From positions 3,410,001-3,474,000 of the forward strand of contig CM055609.1 in NCBI GenBank assembly GCA_029379385.1: a stretch of DNA of 64,000 nt, given 5' to 3'. The stretch is from Quillaja saponaria. Lineage: Eukaryota; Streptophyta; Magnoliopsida; Fabales; Quillajaceae. The translations under genes and the position numbers were made by a program. The stretch's first letter is position 1, and every line of letters starts with the position of its first letter. The notes below the pieces were generated by a model. That model saw only the letters and a list, made by a program, of their open reading frames with translations. It ran no database searches and was not told where the DNA came from. This document shows, in pieces, positions 50,231-62,436 of this stretch.

Positions 50231-52783
50231 GTTAAAATATTTATAACTGCAATTGTCCACAAATGCCCTTGAAGGTCGTACTATTTACAATTACCCCTTT
50301 CTGTATTCTGTTACGTGTATACGTGTCATTTTATCATTGGTTTACTCGTTTCGAAGATGTAGCCTGCAGCAACCATTTTCTACTACAACGTGTACGTGGA
50401 ATATTCTTTCTTGTCAAAGTCTACTGTCTGTAGTAAATTAGTAATCCAGGTACGAGGAAATGAAAATAAATAAATTTTTTTCTAAAACAAATTATTATTT
50501 TTCTGGTTACAGAATTTTTTTTTTTTGGGTACTAAAAATTAAGGGAAGATCTATGTACACAACAGTTTTGCATACTCATATCTAAATTAAGAATTATTGT
50601 AAAATGATAATGATTTAAAAAAAATACATGAATTATTAAATAAAAATTGCAAGAATATAATAATCTTGTGACTTTGAGAGTGTGTTTGACATCATAAAAA
50701 TTATAAAATTTAATTTATTTTAAATAAATTTTGATTAAAATCTTGTATTTGATATCTATATTTCATAGAAATTTAATTCATTTTAAATCATGCTTTTATA
50801 ACATTTTTTTTATTTTAAATTCTCATCAAAATTGATATAATTTGTTAAGAATTCAATTCAATTAAATTAAAAATACATATACACTCTTTTTTTTCTTCTT
50901 TTTTTTTCCACCTCTTCTCATATCTACATCTCAAAAACCACAACCCTCATGCTTCTTTCAATCCAATTGCTTATCTCAACTCATTTCTTCCCTTATTTCT
51001 TTCCTCTATCCTTCCCCTCATTTCTCTTCTCTCCTTATAATGTATTAGATCTGTACTAATGATTTAAGTTACTTTTGTAAGATTTTTTTAATTAAATGAT
51101 TTTAAAATAATTATTAAAGAAGGTTATTACTAGATATTTTTTACATTTAACACAATAGTTAAAAGTAATTTTGGTAATTCATAATTAATGACTTTTATGT
51201 TTTTTAATGATCTTCAATTCATCATGGAGCTTTCTGGTGAATAATTTAAATTATTAATTAGTTTAAAATTTAAACTCATGTAATTAATTATTTAGTTCAT
51301 CATGGAGCTCTCAGTTGAAAATTTTCACTATCAATGTGATTATTTTCTCTCTATAGTTCCTTCATTTTAGTTAGGTCTTATGAAGTTGTAATATTAATGA
51401 ATTGAGAATTTTTTTTTTTATAATATGATATTCAATTGAAGTAAAAATAAATAGATAAAAAAATTAGGAATTAGCATGTAGGTAGGGAATAAGTTTGAAA
51501 ACTAAGCTTGATTTGGTAATGCTCTTTTGGATGGTGCTTATGAGGAGTATAAGTTAAATTTTTTTTTTAATGTTTACTAAAAAAAATAAAAGTTGAGGTG
51601 ATTTTTCTTTTACTTTAAAAACCATGGTAAAAGCACTCATTGAGGTATTTTTAAAATATGACTTTTGTTATCAAAAATTTAAAAACATAAAACAAAAAAA
51701 ATAATCATATTATTATCAAACCAATCCTAATTTTACGATTTTTACCTATTGAAAACAATTTTTACATTGTTTTATTAAACTCTACTATTATGACTTTTTA
51801 AAAATAGTTTTAAAGGAACTAGAAGAGCACAACACTTCTAAAAAATGTACAATATTATTAACTAAATCTAGTTATTGTATTTTTTTAATATATGTTTATA
51901 AATAAGTTGCCAAGTTGATAAAATCCACTTTGATGGCTTAAGTCTTGACTACCTAAAAAAAAAAAAAAAGACTATATACATATAGTCTTCTTAATTTATT
52001 AATTTTTTCTCTTCCACAAGAGAATATGAAATAAAACTCAAATTTCCTAATACAAAAATCAATGGTGGCATATAAGACCTATTGAAAAGAAAATTATATT
52101 TAATTAAGTTTGATAAAATTAGTTTCAAGGATTATTGGTATCCAATTTATCTACAAATTCGTGATCTTATATTAAAGAAGAAAGAAAATACGACTCCATT
52201 AAATAAATCAAAAAGTTTGTCGGTTAAATTAATAGGAAGAAACACCAAACATATCCCTAAACTTCTCGATGATCACAACTCCATGAATTTAACATGTCGG
52301 TTAAATTAATACAACTCCATGAATGAGCAAAATGGAGGTTGCATTAATGATAAAGATCTCTGGGGAAACCGCTAAAAAAAGATTGAACATGTGGGAGGAT
52401 CCGAACGTATTCTGTTTTCATTTTCACCGTATGGAGCACTAACTCCGACGGTAACAAATGAAACCATGTGCCCGGGGGGCTGGGAACCCACACCCACAAA
52501 CGAATACGGTGAGAGTCAAATGGTATTTCCGTAAATTGCTGGATACATCATGTCCTCTAAGTAGATTCGCGTCTTCTTGGAAGTTGGAAGGTTGCCATCC
52601 CCACTCGTTTGCTTCAAGTAACATCACTCGTTATCTTTATCTTTTTTATTCACAATTATCAGCCTAATAATATTAAATAAATAAATAAAATAAATATTAG
52701 TATTTATTCAAAATAATAATCTAAGATAACTTAATAACTGATTGATTTAACAACAATATTTAGATTTTAAATATGTAATTGAT
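50231..52783. other. Intergenic DNA with an unassigned higher-GC island
   Basis: AT-rich overall. At about 52320-52660 is an island with balanced base composition and overlapping open frames on both strands (minus 52627-52439; plus 52458-52667). Neither translation was recognised, and the frames overlap, so at most one is real. It may be a decayed exon of an unidentified gene. Confidence 0.4.
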
Positions 52784-54408
52784 GGGCATCAAATTATCAA
52801 ATATTATGAGAATTGACGTAACTTAACTGTTATCTTATTAATATTTATGTCTCAATGAAAATTTTAAGTAACATAATATTTAATTTTGAGTTTTTATTTT
52901 AACTTTTTAGATGGGAATTGTAAGTACATAAGCTATACGTTGATGTGGATGGGAAAGAATGTAAGAAAAGGAGAATCTTGGTCCTTTCCTTTCGTTTATG
53001 CTTTTAAATTAAAAGAAAGGGCAAGATATGACCCACTTCCTTATCTCCAATACATAAGCATTAGCATAAAGTTGGAGAAACGATTACCCGAGTTACACAC
53101 CACAAAGATAAAGTAGCTAATTACAATTGCCATTCACAATTTTTTAATTTATTTACTTTTTGCTAAATTCATTCCCATTCACTTTAACCCATAGATAGTG
53201 TCACAAATTTTTGAATAAAAATGAAATAAATTATTATTTTATTTTTTTGGGGCTAAGATAGAGAGAACAATCTTTGGATAATACAAATTCAAATAAAAAA
53301 TAAATATGTTATAAATTATCTTAAATTTTGATATTCATTTGGTTTTATTTTTTTTAGTGCTGTAGCTAAAAATTCACTAGCTTGAATGTACAACTTTTAA
53401 CATTGTTTCAAATGAAACTAGTTCCTATGGGCAATTTGTCGGCGACAACAAATCAGAATCCGAATCCTTATGATTAGATAATAATATTTCACACCGTCCA
53501 ACCAAGTTTAGGAGAAAAAGAAATACTAGTGGGGCTCTAATGCTACTCCGCACGTAACATTCCTCATATTGGTGCTAAAATTCTAATTTCAATTCACAAT
53601 TGACAAGTAAAATCAAATGAAAGAACAAAAAAAAGAAATTCGTAGAAAGAGAAATAAATTGACATGTAAAACTTATTCATATGATGTTTCTTGCAGAAAC
53701 ACTCAATTATGTAAGACAAGTTAAGATGGTGATGAAACAAAGATGGAACTGAAAAATTAAGCATTGGATTTCTGATCTTAATCACTGTTTCACCAACCAA
53801 AATAGTTATGCCTGTTTATAAAATATTCATCGTCATCAACAAGATATATATGAATTGTCACCATGCAGGGTCGACCAGATCAACATTGTTGACTGATCTA
53901 TAAATTAGTAAAAAGAATACAATTAACAAAGATAATTATCACCAATCAAAGATTTGTCCTCATCTTCCCAACTTAATAAAGAGAAATTTTTCCCATTTTT
54001 CAAGGTCTTATTGTTGTCTCAAGTATCCAAACTTTAAAACTTTAGTGCCTTTTTCTGTGTACGTGTGTTGAATTGACCAACCTTTATGCCAAAGATCAAA
54101 ACAAAACAAGCAAAGCTTCAAACACAACCTGGTGGCATGAGGTCACCTCTGCCCTTTCCACCTCCCTCCCTTAACTTCCTTTTTCCCTTTTAAGAAGTAA
54201 CAGTGTAAAAGTTGTGAAAAAAACAAAAAGAAAATACACCCACTTAGCACAAAACGAGTAATCATTTTTCTATTTCTTCCACAAATCCATTCTTTCTATT
54301 GTTCCCACTTTTGGATCCTTTAAACCATTTTATCCTCCCAATTTACCAAATCTTCAACACACGGTCAAGCATTATCCAGCAACTCTTAAAGATGTTAACT
54401 GCATATGT
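52784..54408. repeat. Segmental duplication, copy A
   Basis: This 1.6 kb stretch aligns along its length with 62437-64000. Landmarks in order include AGCTATACGTTGA, GGGAAAGAATGTAAGAAAAG, GCAATTTGTCGGCGACA, GGGGCTCTAATGC, CTCCGCACGTAACAT, GGTCGACCAGATCAACATTG, GGTGGCATGAGGTCACCTC and TTATCCAGCAA. Both copies have the same orientation and are about 9.6 kb apart, flanking the ATPase-like gene. Confidence 0.93.
52912..53116 (+). CDS. Unidentified conserved terminal exon in duplication copy A
   Basis: About 68 codons ending in TTHTTKIK-like sequence: starts after an acceptor TTTTTAG, reads DGNCKYISYTLMWMGKNV and later LHTTKIK, then TAG. Copy B preserves the same frame with no indel and about a dozen amino-acid changes, which suggests past or present coding constraint. 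It is basic, with many Lys/Arg and aromatic residues. No family was recognised. It may be the last exon of a gene whose upstream exons lie before 52784 or are lost. Confidence 0.4.
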
Positions 54409-55997
54409 TTTAGCATCTCTTACCTGCACTATTTTATTTATTTTGCACCAACAAAAGCATGATCTTACCGTCCAAAGTAGCTCAGATGCAATGACTAATT
54501 GACTACACAGTAACACAGCGACAATACATGGATTAGTGACATTACGGTTCTGCATAAAACAGTTTTAACAAAGTTCTAATGGTTTTGACTACAACAAAGT
54601 TCCTCAAAAGCCAATTGCAGTTTCTTGTCCAAAGCACGGAAGAGATCGATCCCACAGTTAATATCCATTGCAAGGAAGGAAAGATTAAACAATCATAAGA
54701 AGAACACAGTGAAAATATTACAGTTACTCTTTATTAGCAGACAATCCCAGTAACTACAGGAGTCCTCTCCATATGGCAGATCTTAGTTTCCTAAGGGCGG
54801 CAGTTACATTGTGGAGGGGCCAACTCATTTGTCATTGTTTGTCATATATAACCTGTTAACAAATGTAGTCTACCATTCGGCTCTTTGATATCAGGGGCTA
54901 TGGGCAATTCAAAGACTAAAGTCACTAAACCCTCTACACTCCCCCTCCCCCTCCCCCACCAACCCAACCAACTCGCCCTGCATACACACAAAATCAGTTC
55001 CAAGTGCATAATCTTCTTGGTCTTTATGATTATAAAGCACATACAACTGTACAAGTTACTAACAATTCTTTTATGATTTTGAATAAAATAGTCAAAACTT
55101 ATGCCTTTTATTTCCCTGCTTGTCATCGCCTGGATATGCAAACAGATATATGCCCTAGTTATATCAGTGCCAAGGTTATTATCTATCAATTCTACACCAG
55201 CTGCAACTTCTTCAATCATCAACAATCGCTTCTATTGTCACTTTACTGATGGAAGTCAAATATTTCAGTCATTATATCAAGACTTCTACTTAAACTATAA
55301 ATGCAATTTCATATCAAGACTTATGTTACCTATAAAAGGCAATGGCAGAGCTATTGGCATATCTTACAACTTCAACATTTATCACACGATCACAGGGGAT
55401 ATGATCTTTTAATCACATTATTTGTTCTCTTAGTAATAGGAAAAACAGATACCTGATCATCCATATGCTAATTCAACAAACTACTGAATTTATTTCCTAA
55501 GATATTTACATATGGATGAGAAACTGATCTTGAATAATCTAATCACAGAATTTGGAAAATGGAAACCATAAATGAAGCTCAACCCCTCGTCACACTCTTA
55601 GAGGCAATGACACTTATAAAAGGAGTAACACAAATAGATCCCCCATCTCATCTTTCTCCTTAGAAGAAGTATGTCAAGTATTAAATGGGGACTCGACAAC
55701 TTTGAATAATAATTATATGGAAACATAATGAAACTGCAAACTGATATCACAGTTAGAGTAAATAGCATATAAAATCAGCTGATAAACCATTTGTTACGAC
55801 CTATTAACACGAAAATGAAGCAAAAATTGTCAGAGAAGTATAATGCCATAAAAAAGAAGTTTAGCACCACAATCACAAGAAATGAACACGCATCAAATTG
55901 ACAATCCCATAATTGAAATTCACCAGAATATCTAAAGTAGAGACTAGGATTCAATAACAACAAACAAATAAAATAAAAAACAAATTGTGCAAATTCC
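54409..55997. other. Intergenic DNA
   Basis: No supported gene on either strand; a C-rich patch (CTCCCCCTCCCCCTCCCCC) at about 54940-54958 is the only marked feature. Confidence 0.5.
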
Positions 55998-56401
55998 TCA
56001 TTTCTTGTAACGAGGACCTCATTGTTGTTGGGAAAGAAACCCATAATTCGACCGGCCGAGTTCTGGTACGCGTAGATGAATCTACCCATCAGCCCAATCA
56101 GACCTCCCGTCACCATTGATGGTCCCTTAATTCCAGGTTTAATCCCTAAACAAAGCCCATTTCCATATTAGCAAAATGTCAAGCAAATCAGCAAATTAAA
56201 ATTTTAAAAGTATAGAAAAAGATTCCAAGAAGGAGAGAGAGATATACCGGCGAGCTAGCCAAAAGTGACTGAAACTCCGGTTATGGTAACAAAGCGTACG
56301 TAGTCGAGGGTGCTGAAGTTACCAACAACTGTGGTAAAAGGAGGGTTCCGATCTATCACCGGATACTCTGGCTTCGTCGACGCAGTGATATCTGTATTCA
56401 T
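55998..56401 (-). pseudogene. Dead copy of the plant 20.9-kDa complex I subunit gene
   Basis: Minus strand, exons 56401-56248 and 56145-55998. It encodes MNTDITASTKPEYPVIDRN, then VVGNFSTLDYVRFVTITG, then after the intron GIKPGIKGPSMVTGGLIGLM and QNSAGRIMGFFPNNNEV. This is the small mitochondrial NADH dehydrogenase subunit annotated in plants as the 20.9-kDa subunit (Arabidopsis At4g16450, from memory). Two lesions kill it: codon 49 is TAG (56257-56255) where the family has Tyr, and one base is missing at about 56013 in the last codons, so the usual R-Y-K-K-stop end (stop at 56000-55998) is out of frame. The exon-intron layout is retained, so it arose by DNA duplication and not by retroposition. 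A working copy must exist elsewhere. Confidence 0.85.
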
Positions 56402-57425
56402 TTTGAATCACTCTCTCTCTCTCCACTGTTACACTGTGCTTGCGCATTAGGGCTGGATACCAGCCGAGTGGAGCAGGGTAATGAGATACTCCACTTCGGC
56501 TCTAACAAAAAAATTCAAATTCCCTTGAGCTGAAAATGGAGCCTTATTCTAAATTTGTGCTCGGCTCGAGTTCATTACTCTAGTATTCAACTCGGCTCAA
56601 GCTAATTACCAAGCTCGGGTATTTAATTAAAAATTATTATTATTATTATATTATAAATTAAATTTAAAAAAATTCAAAACTTATAAATTTATATAATTAT
56701 TATATTTTTAATATAAATATTATATATTTAACATAATTAATATATTTTAATTAAAAAAATAAAATATATATTCAATATAATTAATATTTAAAAATACTAA
56801 AATATAAAAATTAAACTAATAATTCAATGAGCTTTTAAGTCGAGTATTTCAATTTAATATTCGACTTGAAAATTTTAACAAACACTTTAAGTTTGGCTCT
56901 TCTTATTTTAAATAAAATATAAAGTCAAGTAATTAACGAGTTAAGTCTCAAACTAATCTACACAGTTCCAACCTTAGTTGCGCAACCATCAGCTTGCTAG
57001 CCGAGATTCTCTTTCCTCTGCTGGTCTTCATGTTCAACGGTGGAGCTCCAATGGTGAAGATGGGCTTGTGAGATTGGGCCTTGTTCTTATGAGCTTTTGT
57101 TTGGTCTCGCTCTTATGGACTTACTTGGAGATGATAATTTGATTCACTGAATATTGGACTCAATCTCATCATATTTTGTGAATTGTATTAAATTTGACTG
57201 TTCATAAATAAATAAAATATAATATAAATTCATATGAAAGACTTGAAGTCCAAGATGGTTTAGCCAATGGTTTATTCCTCCAATGGGGAAGCTACCTCGA
57301 TGGTTTTTTTACATGGAGGCGTACACAGCCGCAAATAATAAACATACGGGAAAAAGTAAAACAAAACGAAGTTTCTTTTGGGTTCTATTAACAAGAAACA
57401 ACGAATCTACCATCTCCTAATGTGT
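56402..57425. other. Intergenic DNA
   Basis: The pseudogene promoter (CT-rich leader at 56405-56430) followed by very AT-rich DNA. No gene supported. Confidence 0.5.
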
Positions 57426-57869
57426 AACTTGTCAGTTCTACGCAGATTAAGTTGAATGCTGATGCTACTGTTGGACAAGATGGATAGGCGTGATAAGGGG
57501 ATTATGTTGGGTAATTGGGATAAGAAAACTGAGAAGAAGCAATTGTATGGGCCATGGAGTTAGCTTATCAAAAGGCTGGAAAACAATAGCGGTGGAAGGA
57601 GACTCTCACGTAACAGTTAGACATGCACAGTAGTGGAGGTCTCAGCATTTGTTTCAAATTAGGAGATTCATTTTAGAAAAGAATTCTACTTTGACTTGTA
57701 ATATAGTAGCTCATTCTTTGTGTAAATGGGCTAGTTTAAATTACTATAATGATCCAATAGAATTTGCTGTAACTCCCTTTGCAGTTCAGCATGCAAGGAC
57801 TTTTGATTTGTCAAATAATATATGAGATGATTTCCTAGCAAAAAAATAAATAAAACTTATCGGTTCTAC
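57426..57869 (+). mobile_element. 5'-truncated LINE (RNase H-like end) with target-site duplication
   Basis: The 412-base insert 57442-57853 encodes broken pieces of the RNase H-like domain found at the end of plant LINEs: IKLNADATVGQDG, AVEGDSHVTVRHA and CNIVAHSLCKWASLNYYN. The pieces are interrupted by stops and frame changes. It ends in an A-rich tail (AAAAAAATAAATA). The flanks AACTTGTCAGTTCTAC (57426-57441) and AACTTATCGGTTCTAC (57854-57869) match at 14 of 16 bases, an aged target-site duplication. The host-gene version of this domain exists too, but the tail and TSD favour a LINE. Confidence 0.75.
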
Positions 57870-58730
57870 ACTTTCTAGAAATATAATTAGTAACTCTTGT
57901 ATCATAATTTGTATTTAATAAAATAATTACTTCATTAAAAATTAATTATTTAATTCTCAAACAATTAATCTTTTTAAGCTAGATATTCATTTCTATTTTT
58001 CATAAATATTTGCTTAACTAGTTAAATGAATTTAAATTGTAGTCACATATCACCCAAGAATTTTTAATTTTTCTTACAACTTATTCTATGCCCATTCGAC
58101 ACATGATGAAGAATATTTATTATATTGTAAAATGTGTAAAATGTCCGTTAAACAATAAGAAGCATTTATGATATTGCAATATTTTTAACTTCAGCTTTTA
58201 ATTATATTTAAAAATGTAATAATTATATGCCTTTTTACACTCACTTGCTATTTTCACTAACTTTTCACTTTTACCAAACCAAATGTCTTTTATTTTGTAC
58301 GCCTATTTTATATGCATGAACACTTTTTAAATTACTCCATGAGAAACCTTAAATTACTAATGTTTGCAGAACTGCACTTTTTGGAACCATGGTACATACG
58401 TTGGCCTATATGTAAAACAAATGCAACAACAAAAATGGGTAGAGGGATCCAAGCTATGGAAACGAAACAAGACTTTCAAAATAACAAGAAATAATAAAAA
58501 GACATAAAGTAATTATATTTGCCAACTGCTTTATTATTATTAATCATTGAGCAATTATGAGCCCGCCCTGCCAAAACTCCACCGACTCGCCAACTGCTGA
58601 CGTAAATGATTCAACTGTCAAACTAACTGCCCACAACTTCAAAGTTTAGGGCTAACAAAGAATACAATACTGTTGGAAATTGCACTACAATTTATTTTCC
58701 AGTTTCCACTAGAACGCGTAAATCTCCTCA
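57870..58730. other. Intergenic DNA and ATPase-like gene promoter
   Basis: AT-rich, no supported gene; the last 170 bases are the promoter of the ATPase-like gene. Confidence 0.5.
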
Positions 58731-58738
58731 TATAAATA
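58731..58738 (+). promoter_or_regulatory. TATA box of the ATPase-like gene
   Basis: TATAAATA about 235 bases upstream of the ATG at 58966, followed by a CT-rich leader. The promoter looks intact although the coding region is not. Confidence 0.55.
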
Positions 58739-58965
58739 GCAGCCTTCTCGTCTTTTATCTTCAACCATCTCATCAACTAGCATTTGTTTCATAAAAAATT
58801 AGTGTTGGACTGTCTCTACTATATCTCTATCAGCATCATTTTCTGAGGCTTTCTTCTCTCCACATGCACGTCCATTAACAAACAACTCAGTCTTACTCCG
58901 TCTGAGACTTTACAATTTTTATCAAGCCTGATTACATATATATTACTCAAACCAGTGGAGCAATA

Positions 58966-61900
58966 ATGTCAAGTTCAACTTCAGATCATATTGCAGACCT
59001 TGAGTCTCAGCAAATAGAGTTATTCACTGCAAGTAACCCTTCAATTACCCAAAAGGGTATCAGTTGGCGTACAATTTTTTGTATACTACGAGTGTGTCTG
59101 TTTCTCATTTCCCGTGTAGATAAAGCCAATAAGGATCATGGAAGTTCTTCCTACAGTGTCCACAGCGCTGACAGTGCTGGAGCTGCAGTAAGTTCAAGTA
59201 TCATTCACGTTTAATAAATCAATGCATCATTCTTTTTTGGCATAAAATCAAATTACGTTTTTATCTAATTGCTATATCATAGGACACAGCATCTGCTGAA
59301 ACATCTGTACCATCAACTCATGCTTCCCTCACTGTTCCTCGGGGTGCCAAGGATGACAGCTTTCTTGATGATGAAGAACTCCAGAGTGCCAATATTTCCA
59401 AAATCATTAAGACAAAGGACTTCGATTCCCTTCAGAACTTTGGAGGTGTGATAGGGATTGCAGAGGCTCTTGGTGCAGATTTAAAGAACGGAATTTCTGG
59501 TAATGAGGAAGACCTTTGTTATCAGTACAGAAGCAGAGAACTCACCACAACACAAGATCCTGTTAGAGGCTTCATCCCGTTTCTCAAAAAATCTTCCAAC
59601 AACTATGTGATTCTCCTTCTTTTCATCTCAGCTGTCCTGTCAATTGGTTTTGGGATCAAGCAGGAAGGCCTAGACACTGGTTGGTATGATGGGGTCATCA
59701 TAATTATTGCCATCATCATACTTGTTCTTCTTCCCTCGATATGGGACTTCAGATTACAAAATTCAAAAAGAAGGCCTTCAACAAATCCAAAAGAAGATAA
59801 GATAGTAGATGTCTTCAGAAACGGAGCCATACATAAAGTACCAGTCTCCAATGTTCTGGTTGGAGACATAGCATGCTTCAAAAGGGGTCATTTAGTCCCT
59901 GCTGATGGCTTGTTCGTATCTGGTGAATTCTTAAAATTGGATAGCGGGTCAGAATCAATCATCAATGAGAAGAACCCATTTCTGTTCTATGGTGCGAAGG
60001 TTACTAATGGAAATGGTCGAATGCTGGTCACATCTGTGGGCATGCAGACAGAATGGGGTAAGATGAAGAATCGAGTTACTCATGCTCCCCACAAGATCCC
60101 GTTACCAGCTCAACTTGATAAGCTGAGCACGAGAACACAAATTATTGCTCTTTTGATCTCTATCCTCATCATCACAGTGTTGTTCCTTCGTTATCAGCTT
60201 GGAAAGGAAGATGGTGGCTCAGGTTTGCCAGACCTTAAAGGGAAACCAACTTCGAGCAAGGAGATAATAGATGCTATCAAGAGAATTCTTATAAAACCAT
60301 ATGGAAGAATTAGTACCTTAACAACTTCCCTTACTGTGTTGCTGGTAGGAATAATGGAGGGCATTCCTTTTGTTATCGCGCTTGGGATCACTTATTGGAA
60401 TAAGAAAGTGCTGCATGACAAGGCCTCAGCTCAAGAATTGCTGGCTTGTGTCACTATGGGCCTGGCCACAACCATATGCACTGATAAAACAGGAGAGCTT
60501 ACACTGAACCCACAGGAAGTTGACATGTTCTGGATTGGCGAAGAATTCATTACTGAAGACTCTTTCGTTGCCACAGATGTCCTTGAAGCTCTATGTGATG
60601 GAATTGGCCTACTAGCACTGCTGCCACCACCAACTCCTGGTTGCTCGACAGAAGATCCACTTCTTTCATGGGCAGCCTCAGAGTTGGGCTTGAATATAGA
60701 ATTGTTGAAGCAAAGTTGCAGCATTGTTGAGATGAAAAGATTAAACTCCAATGAGGAAGGTAGTGGAGTATTGATCAGTAAGAACAGTCGCTACGAAAAT
60801 GAATTGTGGTTGCACTGGAACGGGCCTGCAGAAAAAATATTATCCATGTGTTCGTTCTATTGTGACACCAAAGGGACAACAAAGAAAATGGATGAGCAGA
60901 AAACTTTATCAATTCAACATATCATTGAGCATATGCAGTCCAAACATCTGGAAACCATTGCCTTCGCCTACAAGCAGATGGGAGTTGAAACACTTGATGG
61001 AAACAACTTAGTTTTGATAGGACTGCTAGGTCTGAAGCATAGATGTTGGATAGAGACAGCAAAATCAATGGAGGCCTGCAGAAATGCAGGAGTTAGCATC
61101 AAACTAGTCTCAGAAGATAAAACATCAGTGCTGGAAACCATAGCTGCTAAGTGCGGAATGCATCCAACTTAGACAACCTGGTGCTTGATGGTGAAAGCTT
61201 TCGAAATTGCTCAGATGATGAAAGGATGGCTTTGGTAGATAAAATATTCGTCATGGGTAATTCCCTTCCCTCTGACAGGCTCCTTCTGATGCAATGTTTA
61301 AAAGATAAAGGTCACATAGTAGCAACCGTAGGTGTCAAAACAAGTGAAACTCCTCTGCTAAAAGAAGCTGATGTGGGTATTGCAATGGGAACTAGGAGCA
61401 GTGGAATGATTAAAGAGATTTCTGACATCAACATTTGGGAATTCAGTTTCGGTCTCCTGGTTGGCATCATTAGGATAGGAAGATGTATTTACAGTAACAT
61501 CCAGAAGTACATCCAACTTGAGGTGACCATGAATATTTCTGGACTACTGATAACTTTTGTCACAAAAGTTTCTTTTGGATATTCCCCAATAACAGGCATC
61601 CAGTTGATCTGGTCAAACGTAATTGTTACCTTCTTTGGTGGCCTTGCATTGTTGACAGAGCCACCTACAGAGGAACTGCTGGAGCTCCCATTAGTGAGAA
61701 GAAATGAGCCACTGATTACCAAGACCATGTGGAGAAACATAATCAGTCAAGCTTTATATCAGGCCGCTACCTTAGTGACCTTTCAATTTAAGGGAAAAGC
61801 TATCCTAGGGATAAGCAATGAGGTAAGTAAAACCATCATCTTCAATAGTTTTATTATCTGCCAGGTATTTAATCAAGTTAGTGCAAGGGAGCTGAAGCAG

Positions 61901-62158
61901 AAAAATGTGTTTACAAGAAATTTTCTACACCTATGGTTTTGGGTGGCTGTGGCTGCTATTATGGTCCTACAGGTGGCATTTCAAGAGTTTGCCAATAAAC
62001 TTGCTGGTAATGTAAGGTTAAATTGGATGCAATGGGGAGTCTGTTTCATTATTGGGGTGGTATCATGGGCAATCGATTGGGTTACCAAGTGTGCGTCAGA
62101 TTTCCACAATGAGTGGTTCACTAGTCAGTGTAGTTCCATATTGGTAGCACTAGTATGA
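58966..62158 (+). pseudogene. Type IIB Ca2+-ATPase-like (ACA12/13) with lost catalytic motifs and one frameshift
   Basis: Exons 58966-59187 and 59283-62158; about 1,031 residues once a single frameshift near 61155-61165 is bridged, the usual length of ACA12/13. The frame is open for 703 residues (stop TAG 61170-61172), and the second half continues in another frame to 62158. The fold is clear: N-terminal regulatory region (WRTIFCILRVCLFLI), M1-M4, A, P and N domains, and M5-M10 with GRCIYSNIQKYIQLEVTMNI and EPLITKTMWRNIISQALYQ. The aspartyl-phosphate site survives as DKTGELT (residues 475-481; usually DKTGTLT). Other essential motifs do not: the TGES loop reads DSGSES (294-299), the M4 PEGLP reads MEGIP (432-436), the ATP-binding KGA is WNGPAE (Asn 587), KDPCR is KHRCW (659-663), TGDN is SEDK (684-687), the hinge TGDGTNDAP is VGVKTSETP (61325-61354 region), and the M6 Asp ligand is Thr (61628-61630). 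It cannot pump by the known cycle. Confidence 0.85.
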
Positions 62159-62436
62159 CAGCATCTGCACCTCCAGAGTTATCTTCTATTTCAGAGCTTC
62201 CTCTTATCAATGGGAATACTACATCACACCCAACTTAAAACAAAACACTTAACAACCAAATACTCATTTAGAAATTGTTATTTGCTAATCACAAATAGAA
62301 AACCAATTCTTTACTTTTGAAAAAAATTCATACTTTTGGTCTTTACTGCTTTTTCTAGAGCTTTTTGGTCTTATCATGCTTAAATATCTGCTGGATAAGA
62401 TTGAATAATTGTTAGATTCGAAATCCGTAGTTGTTT
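62159..62436. other. 3' flank of the ATPase-like gene
   Basis: Presumed 3' UTR and a short spacer before duplication copy B. No separate gene. Confidence 0.5.

Noticed and set aside
52439..52667. Two overlapping open frames in the 52.5-kb island
   Set aside because: Opposite strands, no recognised family, no splice context; kept only as an intergenic note.
54842..55412. Several overlapping frames of 80-127 codons
   Set aside because: They overlap on both strands and none shows domain features.
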